Origin: Botryosphaeria dothidea
Taxonomy: Eukaryota; Ascomycota; Dothideomycetes; Botryosphaeriales; Botryosphaeriaceae
NCBI GenBank assembly: GCA_011503125.2
Contig: WWBZ02000013.1
Location: forward strand, 620,001 to 684,000
Direction: 5' to 3'
DNA: 64,000 bases
This document shows positions 12,502 through 22,556 of this stretch, in pieces; within the stretch, counting starts at the first letter, position 1; every line of letters starts with the position of its first letter. A program made the position numbers and the translations under genes. The notes beneath the pieces are model-generated. The model was not told where the DNA came from and searched no databases. It saw only the letters and a program-made list of their open reading frames with translations.

Positions 12502-14050
12502 CTATTTTCGAATGGAGTTTGTTGACCAAGCCTTCAATCTCTGACACCTTTCCTTCAACGCCCGCAGCGGTGCTGGTGGTCGTGCAGCCATGAATACAAC
12601 GACTGTCAAGGGGAACGCTACTACGAAATACAGCCAGAACAGGTTTTCTCCCGGAGCCAGGCTGCCGCTCATACTGAAAAGACCCGATGTGAAAGTCAAG
12701 GGCACGAAGACCACGGCCAGATAGGTAAGCCGCGTAACACTCGACGTTTCAGCCAAAGCCCGTCGACTGTCCACAATCTGCACCATGGACGTGATAACGG
12801 GAAGGATGCTTTCCAAGCGGCTTCCGTATTCCTGGACTTCTGTGACCAGGTACTTGTAGTCGTTCTCCACAGCGGCGAGGCTGCGATGCTCTGCAATGCC
12901 GTCCGAGTGCGCTTCGAGAAAACGAAGGACCGCCCGGGTCTTTTGGCGTGTCGATAGGATGCGGCGCCGCCAGCTTTGGAGGGAAGTCAGGTCGGACTTC
13001 AGTCGGTCGAGCGAGCTCGTCAGCGTTGAGTTGCCGTCCAGGTCTTCGAGGGAGTACTCGTACTCTTTGATGGTCTGTCGCATCACCGTTAGGTAGCTCA
13101 TCCACTCCTCGGCGACGATCTTCATGGGATAGTAGGCCAACGACGCTAGTTCTGGATTGGCCGGGTCGAAGCTTGTAGGAAGCTCCTGGGCCCAGTAGTA
13201 GAGCAAGTCATCCAGCAGTGGTTCTCGGCTTGGCCCGTTTTGTCGATTCCCGAAGCTGGAGAAAGGCGGGGGATCTCGGAAGTCTTCGTATCCGCCAAGG
13301 AACGATTCGAAGAGAACCTTGACTGGTTCAGCCTCGTGCTTCAAACCTTTGACAGGAAAGAAGGTATTTTTCACAGGCCTATCCAGAAGGACAGGACCTG
13401 ATGGGTTCTCAGCCTTGTTCTACAAACAGAGTTCATTCACGGTACTACTCACACAACCAGGTCTTACCGGGGAGAACAGTCTTGAGTATCGGACAGCATT
13501 GCTGTGCCAATGCAAGCCTTCCGCCATTCCTCGAGCTCGAGTGCGATCCTGCGGGGAGCACCATGACCTTAGGGTGTATGTTGGATTCCGGCATCAACTT
13601 GCGAACGGATCCCGATGCAGTCTTCATCATAAAGCTCCGATGGTAATAGAGGTTCACGAACTCTCGCGGTCACAATCGAGATGGGAGGACAGCCATCTCT
13701 GGAGTTTTCGCGTTCATGTCTCTCCATGGTGCATGTATATGTGAAGCGAAGAAGAGCGGATCCGGATCGAAAAGTTGACCTACATGCCGGATTATGTCTG
13801 GATTTGGGTCCTCCACAAAAGTTATTCGGCCTTGGAAAGATGAATGCTACGGTCTCGCTAAGTATTCTTTGATGGAAACAGCGATGTCAGGATTCTCGAG
13901 GCTGGGTACGTTTTTGTCGGAGTAAAAGGACAGTGAACTGAGTCTGCTCGGATAATTGGTGCGGCTGGTGTCACACAAAAAGTTCCGAAAGTACGCGAGG
14001 CAGGGATTGCCCTGCGTTTGCCGAGCTATATACTCGTCGTACGCATTCAT
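12502..14050 (-). pseudogene. CorA-like Mg2+ transporter-domain gene with two in-frame stops
   Basis: Reading down the minus strand, 14050-13468 and 13397-12502 form one gene of about 492 codons. The join is a 70 bp intron (donor gtaaga, acceptor cag). The start is ATG at 14050 (MNAYDEYIARQTQGNP). The same frame runs through SIKEYLARP, a TAG at 13849-13847, then FVEDPNPD, DPLFFASHIHAPW and LPSRL, a TGA at 13672-13670, and continues REFVNLYYHRSF. The C-terminal half is uninterrupted: coiled-coil-like helices, then two membrane segments (LTYLAVVFVPLTF and LFWLYFVVAFPLTVVVFM). This is the layout of fungal CorA-like proteins, but the usual GMN motif between the membrane helices reads SMS. Both stops could come from single C-to-T changes (CAG to TAG, CGA to TGA). 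It lies head-to-head with the RelA/SpoT gene, with 461 bp between the starts. Confidence 0.75.
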
Positions 14051-14511
14051 GGAGGCTCTGTTTTGAGTCTTAGGGAGCTCTGGCGGCTGGCTCTCATTGA
14101 AAGGTAACCCCGCCCCAGGGCTCAGCCTTCAGCCATTTTTCCGAATTCCCGAAGGAGTTATCGGCAGCCTTGCCGCGATTCGTTCGCTACGATGCACAAC
14201 ACCAGGGCATGTAGGATTAGAATGTTTTCGGAACAACAAGCGAGGGCGCGCGTTCTCCTCTTGAGACTGAGCGCGCGACTGCGGGGCAACACACCCCACG
14301 TGGCGAACTGGCCTTTCTTTCGATCATCCGACACGACAATTCCTCTATGTCGTCTAGGTACAAAAGTCGTACTCGCTACGAACGTACTCGAACCCGAACA
14401 CAATACGACCGTGTCGACGCTGACGGTTTGGCGGGAGTTCTGCCCTTACTGGACATACTTGAGCCTCGGTGCTTCATCGTCAGCCTTATCCGAGGCCGAA
14501 CGACGAGCCCA

Positions 14512-15903
14512 ATGGACGACGGCCCGTCCGCCATTCATGACTTCCTTGAAGACTTCCTTGACACTTACGCGAGAGAGAAAGAATTCTATGCCACCATGTC
14601 GAGAGAGATTGCGCGGAAGTGCGAACTCCAGCTGGCCCGCTCCGGAATTCAAGCATCCATCACATCGCGCGTAAAGGAAGAGGAATCGCTAAAAAGGGAA
14701 TTCCTCCAAAGAAACAAGACGAAAAGATATAAACACGCTGGGGACATACGCGAGGACATTGTTGACTTTGCAGGCGTGCGGATAGCCCTCTACTTCCCAA
14801 ACCACGTTCAAAAAACCGAAGAGCTTACGAGAGAGATCTTCCTTGTTCGTGGAACCGTCCATCACGGAGATTAGGATGATTATTCTGAATGGGACGAGGC
14901 CGATAGGCCCTACATAGCTCGAATCTCCGGCTATAAAAGCACACATTTGCGCGTGTCCATCAAGGAAGAAGGCCGGAAGCACATTGTTGAGATACAGATG
15001 ACTTCGATGCTTCGCAACACCTGGGCACAAGTAGGTCACGACCTTATGTACAAGCAGATGAGGGGCCCTGTTTCAGCAGAGGAACAACGTATCCTGGATG
15101 GGTTGAGTGGGCTCATCGAAGTTGGCGAAGTGCTCTTGGAGCAGCTGCTCGACGTGTATCAGACTCGGTCACAGTATCAACGCATTAAATTCGCTAATCA
15201 GTACGAGCTTGGTTCTTTCCTCCTCTCACAGCCTCTCCCTCACGGTATCGAAATGGGATCCCTCGAAATACTTCTGAAGTTCTTAACAGGTACCGATCAT
15301 AACAACCGGAAACAACTGGCTCCTGTGATGCGCAAGCTCGAAGAGTCCAGATGGTACTCTAGTCCGCTTGCCCAGGAAGGCAAAGATGCGAGACGCAAGG
15401 CAAGCCTTTCCATTCTGGTGATGGAGGCTATTCTCGCACTTGCTGATGACGAGATGGTCCCAACGGCGGAAGAGGGACAGCTGGATCCGGACATTGGCAA
15501 ATTCAAATCGATGGCCGGTATAATCATCCTGTTGGACGAGCTTTTCCCGCCACCGCTGCCCGTATGGATCACAAAGCTGTTTCAGGGTGACATGCATCCT
15601 GACAGAAGTCGAGAATGTACCAAGTGGCTCAATACTCGTAATATGCACGAGATTTTCGAAGATAAATGGCATCCCTCGAGCGATGAGCGGAAAGCGTTGG
15701 ATGCACCTTGGCGATGGTTTCTGAACCAGCAAAGCCATGTGATCAAACTAGCATTCCGAGTATCCAGGATGGGGGTCCTTCCGGACTTGACGCAGTTCAT
15801 GCACTTAAGAGGCGTTGTTCTGAAAGAGTTGCCAGGCAGCTCTCGAGTCCCAGTCCCGAGGCTTGTACAAAGAGCCGAAACACTGTCCCATCGACCACAG
15901 TAA
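14512..15903 (+). pseudogene. RelA/SpoT-domain gene with one in-frame TAG
   Basis: One frame from ATG 14512 to TAA 15903 (463 codons) is broken only by TAG at 14872-14874. Before the stop: an acidic N-terminus (AIHDFLEDFLDTY), then SRVKEEESLKREF and DIREDIVDFAGVRIALYFPN. This is the RelA/SpoT nucleotidyltransferase signature found in a family of fungal proteins. After the stop the same frame continues EWDEADRPY and SGYKSTHLRVSI, the expected next part of the fold, then the EIQMTSML strand and a long C-terminal helical region. Homologues read through this point, so the stop is best explained as a nonsense change, for example CAG to TAG. RelA/SpoT enzymes make (p)ppGpp in bacteria; the product and role of fungal versions are not established. 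An intron removing the stop was looked for and not found. Confidence 0.75.
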
Positions 15904-16855
15904 ATGACAGATGCCGTAGTAAGGTACGAGGGAAGGCGTTTGTCGGACGGGACCGGATATCGCCTTGGTGCCCTGAAATGACCAGCCACCCTCCAAAACG
16001 GACAATACTCTGCACAGAGACGAAAGCTTCTGGAAGCGCAAAACGCGGAAGATGTTCGACTCGCAGCTTGGGGCTTTCAGGGGCAAGATAAGTAAAAGCA
16101 CTAGCGCGTCGGGCCCTGTCCTTCCGGAGATAGCACCGTAAGACCTACCGCTTAACAGCCCCGAACTTTGCCTCTCCCATACTAGCAACCCCACACAAAC
16201 ATCCGATGGCGCGCCGACAGCCGAGAGCTGAGCCAGCGGAAGAGCCTCCCCGCCCGCTATCACCTATGCTTTCCTTCACCGAAGCATACGTTCACCCGAT
16301 GTTTTGGGCTGTCCCTGCCCAAGCCCGCAGATCCCGAATCCTTCACTTCTCTACCTTACGGTAAGTGTTGATTGTTGATGAACAACGATGATCTATTGAT
16401 AATTGGCATGAGGAGGAAGGGCGTAGGTGGCCCACCCTCCTTATATACGTAAGTGAGTGACTAAGCTATCTGGTGTTGCAAAAGCAATATGCAAAACACG
16501 TGATTTCCAACAGTAAGCCTTTGGAGCTCGGCTTAGATGCGGTTAGCGGGTGGCGGTCTTCGCGCATCCTTCTCGCGATATGAATTCTGTACGGTCGCCA
16601 GCATGGTGTTTCAGCAGCATGTGTTGCCACGAGGCGTACATTGTGCTGATAAGGTCCCTGAATCCTTTTCTCGCCCTTGTCCCGTCGGAAACCTTATTTC
16701 CATCGCCAATCTCGACTTCCGCATTCCTTCGCATCTCTTCTACAACATATTCATGCCATCCAGTCGCCCTTCCTTCGTCAATTTGTATGTCGCTCTCCGA
16801 TACGGACCCAGCCGAGTAGATCCGGGGTTGCGCGAGTCGCCCGCCCGCCACAGCC
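15904..16855. other. Intergenic region, no gene seen
   Basis: Downstream of the RelA/SpoT pseudogene and upstream of the rhodopsin-domain gene. Overlapping open frames on both strands near 16540-16960 have no motif and are taken as chance. Confidence 0.5.
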
Positions 16856-18232
16856 ATGTCGTCGGACTCCTTTGCGAATGAAGCGTTTACTCTGTTATCC
16901 CTCGGGATCGTCATTATCGCCTGCCGCGTTGCAGCAAGAACACGGACGGCCGGACTCACGAAGCTGGCTTTTGATGACTACCTGATGTGCTTTGTCGCGG
17001 TACCTCAACCCCGTACATCTCAAGAGTGGGTCCTACTTCGGCGGAAACTAATCAGTAGTGGCAATCCAGGTTGTTTACTCTCTCGAGACAGCAACCGCCT
17101 ACATCGTCGGCAATCGGTACTTGGGTCTCGCCAACAATGGAATGACTCCGGATGAGCGAGCTGCTCTCGATCTTGCATCCCATGAAGCGTCCCTACGACG
17201 AGGCGGCTCAAAGGCTCAAATCGTCGGCTGGTGTCTATACACACTGGTCCTCTGGCTTCTCAAGATCTGCATGAATGCATGCTACACTCGAGTGACGTGC
17301 GTCAACATCTTTCTGCTGTCATTCGCCTCCTCACTGACCTGCCTGCAGACATCAGATCCCCCATCTGGAGCTGCGCGTCAAAATCGGCTGGGGCCTCATC
17401 GGATCCACATACCTTGTCGTCCTTCTCACCATCCTCCTCGGCTGCAACCCCTTCAAGCGCAATTGGCAAATCTACCCCGACCCCGGGAGTGCGTCATCTT
17501 CAACAACTCCTTCCGCGCACCCACTAACACCTCCCCACAGACCACTGCCAACCCGCCGTCTCCGAGCTCAACTGCTACGTCGTCCTCTTCCTCAACATCG
17601 CCACCGACCTCTGGCTGATCTCGATCCCCATCCCCGTACGGCCCCTCTCCTCCCCCTCTTCCCCAAAACTAACCGCGGCCGCGCAGATGCTCTGGAAATC
17701 GCAAATCCGGCTGAAGCAAAAAATCGGCCTGACGATCCTCTTCGGCGCCGGCATCTTCGTCATGATCGCCGGCATCATCCGCTGCGTCATCATCCTCTCG
17801 AACCCGGCCACCGGCGCGCAGCAGGCCGGCAACTGGGCCGTCCGCGAGTCCTTCGTCGCCGTCGTCATCGGCAATCTGCCGATGATCTACCCGGTCCTGC
17901 ACCGCGGCGTGCGCCGCCTGACCAGCTCGCAGCGCAGCAGCAAGCCGCGCTCGGACATGCCGGGCATGAGCGGCAGCGGGAGCAGGACGTTTGAGTTGGG
18001 CAGGAGCGGCATGTTTGGCGGGGGTGCGCGGAAGGGGGCGGCGGGGGGCGCGGAGAGGAGGGAGAGCTTCGCGACGGACGATTCGAGGGGGAGGATTGTG
18101 GAGCCGGGCTTTGGCGATAAGGAGCGGGCGTTGGGGATCAGTCGGACGGTGGAGACGGAAGTGCATGTGGAAGATGGGGCGAGCGCGAGTGAGAGTAGTC
18201 GGAGCTACATCACTGGGTTTGGGGAGAGGTGA
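16856..18232 (+). CDS. Rhodopsin-domain integral membrane protein (PTH11-like family)
   Basis: Five exons: 16856-16999, 17070-17296, 17349-17488, 17541-17635 and 17687-18232, giving 383 residues. Each junction restores the family sequence. Landmarks are TM1 followed by FDDYLM, a TM with WLLKICM, then HLELRVKIGWGLIGSTY, the cysteine-containing loop NHCQPAVSELNCY, the helix ending ISIPIPMLWK, and RLKQKIGLTILFGAGIFVMIAG. This is the fungal seven-helix rhodopsin-domain family, often grouped with PTH11-like receptors or plain 'integral membrane protein'. The C-terminal 110 residues are cytosolic, Ser/Gly/Arg-rich and probably disordered. Ligand and signalling partner are unknown. It looks intact although it sits between decayed genes. 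Confidence 0.85.
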
Positions 18233-19142
18233 TGGAGAAATGGAGGACTGTGTAATTTGGGAAATGTAAGACCCGGGTAATGACCACGAGACAGAGAAGA
18301 TTGGCACTGCGCCTCCATGCTCCATTGCATTGGACGAACACACTCCCATTCTCAAATCTCGCCAGAAAGATATCTGAGAAATTCGGAACACTAACCACGG
18401 AAATTCCTGGCATGGCGTTGAGAGAGATCCGTGCCCCCTGACGCTAGATGACGTGAAGAGCTAAATTCACGTATTTTTCAGCGCTAGAAACTCAAAACCC
18501 ATCATTAACCTTCTGGGCATTTCCTATCTCCGTACGATTGGATAAGAGCCGCACAAGGCCTAACCTTCTCGACAACACCATCGAAACTATACAGCAAAGA
18601 AGGCGACGAGCTCCTCGTACCCAGCTTTTCGACAAGTTGCTAGGCACGTGAAGCGTAGGGCTCGCGGTCTTTGGTGATGTTTAGCGCCCACTAAGAGGGA
18701 ACTATTATTTGGTAAGGTTTAGTGTCTATTCTAGAATATTTCCTAAACGGGACCCGACACGATGCCACCAAGATATAAAAGTGGCGAAGATGCTCTTGTG
18801 GGATCTCTACTTGAAGCATCAGAGAACATCACAGCATCAGCAACATACCATCCTGTTATAAACGTGGCTTATATAGACCCCTTACTTCTTGTTTACCTCC
18901 GTTGATTTAAAATCTAGATCTAGACTCACCTGCTTACAAATCAGGAAGCTAGTACTTTAGTTCGTTTTTTATATATATAAAGCTCGCCCCTCTGCTTTGT
19001 AGTTAGTTCTTTAGTCTAGTAATGAGTATTCCTCGCGTACAACTTGGTACGCCTTAAATTGGACCTTGTTTGCCTCCCTCGTCCCTCGTCCCTCGTCCCT
19101 CGTCTCTCGCACCTCGTACCCTCGCCCTTTGAACTACACCCT
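18233..19142. other. AT-rich intergenic region left of the mariner element
   Basis: No coding frame is recognised. AT-rich tracts (for example tttttatatatataa near 18966-18980) and the minisatellite at 19076-19103 lie here. Confidence 0.5.
19076..19103. repeat. 7-bp minisatellite, four copies of CCCTCGT
   Basis: Four exact tandem copies of CCCTCGT, followed by a degenerate copy (CTCTCGC). Confidence 0.9.
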
Positions 19143-19144
19143 TA

Positions 19145-19170
19145 CAATCACTGGACAAAAGTCTGCGCGA
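19145..19170 (+). repeat. Left terminal inverted repeat of the mariner element
   Basis: Begins CAATCACTGGACAAAAGT, preceded by TA; pairs with the right repeat. Confidence 0.8.
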
Positions 19171-19302
19171 GTCGCGTACCAAGGCGATCACCCCAATGAA
19201 AACCAAAGTCGCCTTTTCTTAATGCACGCTTCCTGAAGCTCGTAGTAAGCTACTACTAAGTCAGAATTGACCAGGGAGATCGATTTTCGCCTTGGTTTTA
19301 TA

Positions 19303-20397
19303 CTAGTACTTCGTATGCCAGCCCTCTGCCTGGATAACTGCCTCACACCTCCGCTTTATACTACCTAGTACATTATCAAATAATAACTGTGGTAATGCCT
19401 TCCACGCCTCTTGTAATGCCTGCCCAAGCTTCTCTCTAATATAATCTATATTTCCACGTAGTTCACTAAGCTCTGGATAGAGCCTTAAGACCATAGCCTT
19501 AAGGTGAAACTAGAGGTGTTCGATAGGATTTAGATCTGGACTATATGGTGGCCAGTCTATCATATTAACACGCTTTTGGGTGAACTAATCGCGTACTTTA
19601 ATAGCTGTATGGATAGGCGCATTATCCTGCATGAATAGCATGCCTCTGCGCTAAACCTTTGGTATATTTTGCTCTAGTACTTCAAGATAGGAGTCGGCTG
19701 AGTAGCCACCCCTCTTGGATAACGGATCACGTATCATTACGTGTAAGGGTGACCTCCCACGCTTGCCAGAGAAGCCTGCCCATACCATAATAGATATATC
19801 CTTACCCTTTTTATATGGCTGGATCATACCTGGGTCCCACTTCTGGCATGGTGTGCGAAAAACCCACTCCCTCTCTTCGCCCTTGCCACGCTCTGCAGAG
19901 CACTTATCTGACCAGATAACCTTAGCCCATTGCGCTTTAGTCCAGTCCACATGCTCAAGCGCCCAGGCAAGCCTGATTGCTACGTGCTCCTCACGTAGCT
20001 CTGGGCGGCCTGCAGCGCGCCATTTCTTGATATTATAGGTGTCCAGGAACCGTGAGAGGGTACGGGCACAGCAGGTTACGCCTGTGGCTTCTCTGACCTC
20101 CTGATAGGTGAACTTTGGATTATTCCGTACGATGCGTAAGATATGCCTTTGGTCTTGATCTGAGAGGACCTTTGGCCTGCCGGAACGTAGTTGTGAGCGT
20201 CCTTCGTTGCGTAATGGCGCGCGGGAGAGGGTGGTGCGAATTGACGATTTAGGCGTGTGTAGCTGCTTTGAAATCCAGGTGGTTCTGTGACCCATTGCAC
20301 GCGCGGCAGCCAGCATTCCACGTTAGTATGGAGAGAACTCATGATTCTTATTATGCTCGCCAAAGAGCTCTTGTAAAGGAGTGCGTTGTGGAGGCAT
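19303..20397 (-). pseudogene. Tc1/mariner transposase (DD34E), four in-frame stops
   Basis: One frame runs from ATG 20397 (MPPQRTPLQELFGEH) to the stop at 19303, 364 sense or stop codons long, with no frameshift. It holds a helix-turn-helix region (ARAMGHRTTWISKQLHTPKS), a second HTH, then the DDE catalytic domain. The first Asp is in IWSDKCS, the second in FMQDNAPIH, and the Glu in SPDLNPIEH, with 34 residues between the last two, the Tc1 spacing. Four stops interrupt it: TAA after EFSPY, and TAG after QNIPKV, after IKVRD and after IEHL. The first two fit CAA/CAG to TAA/TAG. The last two fit TGG to TAG, the residue expected at IEHLW. All four are C-to-T or G-to-A transitions, as produced by RIP. 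Confidence 0.85.
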
Positions 20398-20461
20398 AAG
20401 GTGGTATGCAAGGAGGAGAGGTGTGACGCGTGTTGCGCGTTTTGACGCGTCTCGCTTAATT

Positions 20462-20487
20462 TCGCGCATACTTTTGTCCTAGTACTG
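20462..20487 (-). repeat. Right terminal inverted repeat of the mariner element
   Basis: On the minus strand it begins CAGTACTAGGACAAAAGT, and it is followed on the plus strand by TA. It starts with the CAGT that Tc1-type ends commonly show. Confidence 0.8.
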
Positions 20488-20688
20488 TATACTTCGGCAT
20501 TTGCTTTACCTCTACTGCCTTTACCGGCTTCGTTACCTCGTCTCTCCGCCCTCCAAGGTCCGTTCATTACACATTCATACGCATCTTCTCTCTTACAACC
20601 ACACCATTGCGTACGTCATCCGCCATTTCGCCCGTCGCCTCCCTTGTCCACCCCAACTAACCTCACCAAAAGAACCACCACCAACAGA

Positions 20689-21009
20689 ATGCGCTCCACA
20701 GCCTTCTTCCTCCTCGCCTTTCTCGGCCTCACCGCCGCGACCGCGCTCCCACAACTCGAGCAAGACCGCCGCTGCGCCGGCGGCGTGATCGTGTGCCAGA
20801 AGGGCACGAACCAGCGGTGCTGGAAGAACTGCTCCCTCATGCAGTGCCACTGTCCGGATGACGCGACGAACCGGTCATGCGACACCGGCTTCGCCAAGGA
20901 CGACTTCTGCGGCGACTGCAAGGACGGGTGGCACGACTTCTACGATGCGCAGGGGTTGGGACAGAAGGCGTACGTGTGCGGGAAGTGCCCGCCGGGGCAG
21001 TGTAAATAG
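20689..21009 (+). CDS. Small secreted cysteine-rich protein (12 Cys)
   Basis: A single exon of 106 residues. The first 20 residues (MRSTAFFLLAFLGLTAATAL) form a clear signal peptide. The mature part is about 86 residues and has 12 cysteines (for example IVCQKG, CWKNC, QCHC, FCGDC, CGKCPPGQC), an even number that suits six disulfides. I do not recognise a named domain. Size, signal and cysteine density fit a secreted effector-like or antimicrobial-like protein, but no function can be given. It begins about 200 bp to the right of the mariner element. Confidence 0.75.
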   Translation: MRSTAFFLLAFLGLTAATALPQLEQDRRCAGGVIVCQKGTNQRCWKNCSLMQCHCPDDATNRSCDTGFAKDDFCGDCKDGWHDFYDAQGLGQKAYVCGKCPPGQCK

Positions 21010-21951
21010 GCGGGGATGTGGATTTTGTGAGTAGGGGAGTAGACGGCTCAGCAATACGGCGTTATGGAGAGTTGATAGAATGTGGATGTGCTTATGATTA
21101 GTTGATATGCCAAATTTCTCTTGGCTCCAAGTTCAATTGCCTGCGTTTTGCGGTCACATCGAAGAAGCCTTACCTGCAGACGGATGACAAGGAATTTGCG
21201 CTCCATCACGTTGTTCTTCAACTATCCGCAAATTCGTGCTCACCAAAAATCGCCTTCCAAAAACAAGAGAAGAATGGCGCCTATTTCTCCTCTCTCTCTC
21301 TCTCCCCCCCCCCCCCCCCCCAATACAGCAAACCAAGCTTCTAACGATGCGCGCATAGGCTAATGTTCCAGTGGGTATCCTGCGAAAAACGGCTCGGATA
21401 AAAGCTTAGCGAAACCAAAGAAGCAGCAGGATCTACGCCAGACCCTCCGCCATTCCTTTGCGGGCGTCTGCGTTTCGAAAGTGGAAAGATGCGGGGGACG
21501 ACAATCCGAGGCTCAGCAGAAACGCCAAACATCTTGTGCAACACCGCCTCGACTCGAAACCGCGTCGACCGCCCGCCGAGCCCGGAGGCACTCTGAAAGA
21601 TGATCCAATCTGGTTCGCGCAAGACGCCTTTCGTCGCAGCAGTGAAGCAGCGAGCGCAATCCGAAAGGAACATGCGAGCGTTGCGCGCGGAATCCGAAGT
21701 ATCACCACCGACCACCTCCTGCTTCTGCATCACAACGAGTTTGACGAAGAGACACAGCTCGAGTATAAGAAAGAGAAGAATAATCTTGGCTCCCATCTCC
21801 ACTTCTCCGCCACGCCCATCCTCCTCTCAGTCAAAACCTACAATCTCAATCGACTTGCAAACCCTCTTCTGCAGGCCAGAAACCTCCTCCTTCTCAAAGA
21901 CCTTCTTTAATCCAACTACCGATATTTAATCACCCACCCCAAACAACAACC
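21010..21951. other. Intergenic region with CT/C homopolymer tract
   Basis: A (CT)n tract running into about 18 C lies at 21288-21320. Overlapping frames of 150 codons on both strands (about 21340-21910) have no recognised motif. The minus-strand one starts with a hydrophobic stretch but otherwise looks random, so it is not called. Confidence 0.5.
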
Positions 21952-22299
21952 ATGCACTTCACCCCGCTCCTCCTCCTCACCACCACCGCCACCCTCGCCC
22001 TCGCCCTCGCCCTCGCCCACGGCGGCGGCGCAGGAGGAGCCGGCGGCCTCCTCGGCGCGCTCGGCGGCGGCGATGCAGCGGGCGGCGGCCTGGGCGCGCT
22101 CCTAAGCGGAGGCGGCGCCGGAGCTGGCAATGCGGCCGGCGCCGGGGGCCTGCTGGGGGCGCTCGGAGGCGGGAAGGGTGCGGGCGCGGGCGCGGGCGAT
22201 GCCGGGGCCGCGGGTGCGGCTGCGACGCCGGCTTCGACGCCGGCGGCCGGGGGTGCTGCTGGAGCTGGAGGGCTGGGAGGGCTTTTGGGGGGTGCGTAG
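21952..22299 (+). CDS. Secreted Gly/Ala-rich repetitive protein
   Basis: 115 residues. The signal peptide is MHFTPLLLLTTTATLALALA, and then a Gly/Ala-rich body in which the unit GGLLGALGGG (and variants GGLGALLSGGG, GGLGGLLGGA) recurs four times. There are no cysteines. Low complexity makes homology unreliable. It could be a cell-wall or surface structural protein. The ATG is preceded by an adenine-rich leader (aaacaacaacc), a good fungal context. A chance frame in GC-rich DNA cannot be fully excluded, but the signal peptide and periodicity argue for a gene. Confidence 0.6.
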   Translation: MHFTPLLLLTTTATLALALALAHGGGAGGAGGLLGALGGGDAAGGGLGALLSGGGAGAGNAAGAGGLLGALGGGKGAGAGAGDAGAAGAAATPASTPAAGGAAGAGGLGGLLGGA

Positions 22300-22556
22300 G
22301 TGGCTCACTCGTGGGCGGGGTCGGGTTATTACAAAGTCCAGTTTCGATTAGTCGGGGCTCTGCACGCCCGGAGTACGGCTGGAGAAACTACCATGAAACA
22401 CTGAGCAAGATCAAATGCCAGAAGACTCCCTGCCAGTCGCAGATGAGATCACTTCCATCATCGAGCCTATCGCTTGCCTGGGACCCTCCGTGAATCACCT
22501 CGCCATGTCTAGAGCTACCACGCACGCTTGGTAGACACACACGACCTCTGGCGAGC

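Larger units (their letters stand above)
19145..20487 (-). mobile_element. Tc1/mariner DNA transposon, inactivated copy
   Basis: The element is 1343 bp, flanked by TA on both sides (19143-19144 and 20488-20489), the target duplication of this superfamily. Terminal inverted repeats of 26 bp (19145-19170 and the complement of 20462-20487) both begin CA and share GGACAAAAGT and TGCGCGA, with six mismatches. The only gene inside is a broken transposase on the minus strand. Confidence 0.85.

Noticed and set aside
13445..13672. Separate small gene for the middle part of the CorA-like locus
   Set aside because: It is in the same frame as the upstream piece, and the order of motifs shows a single gene with two stops.
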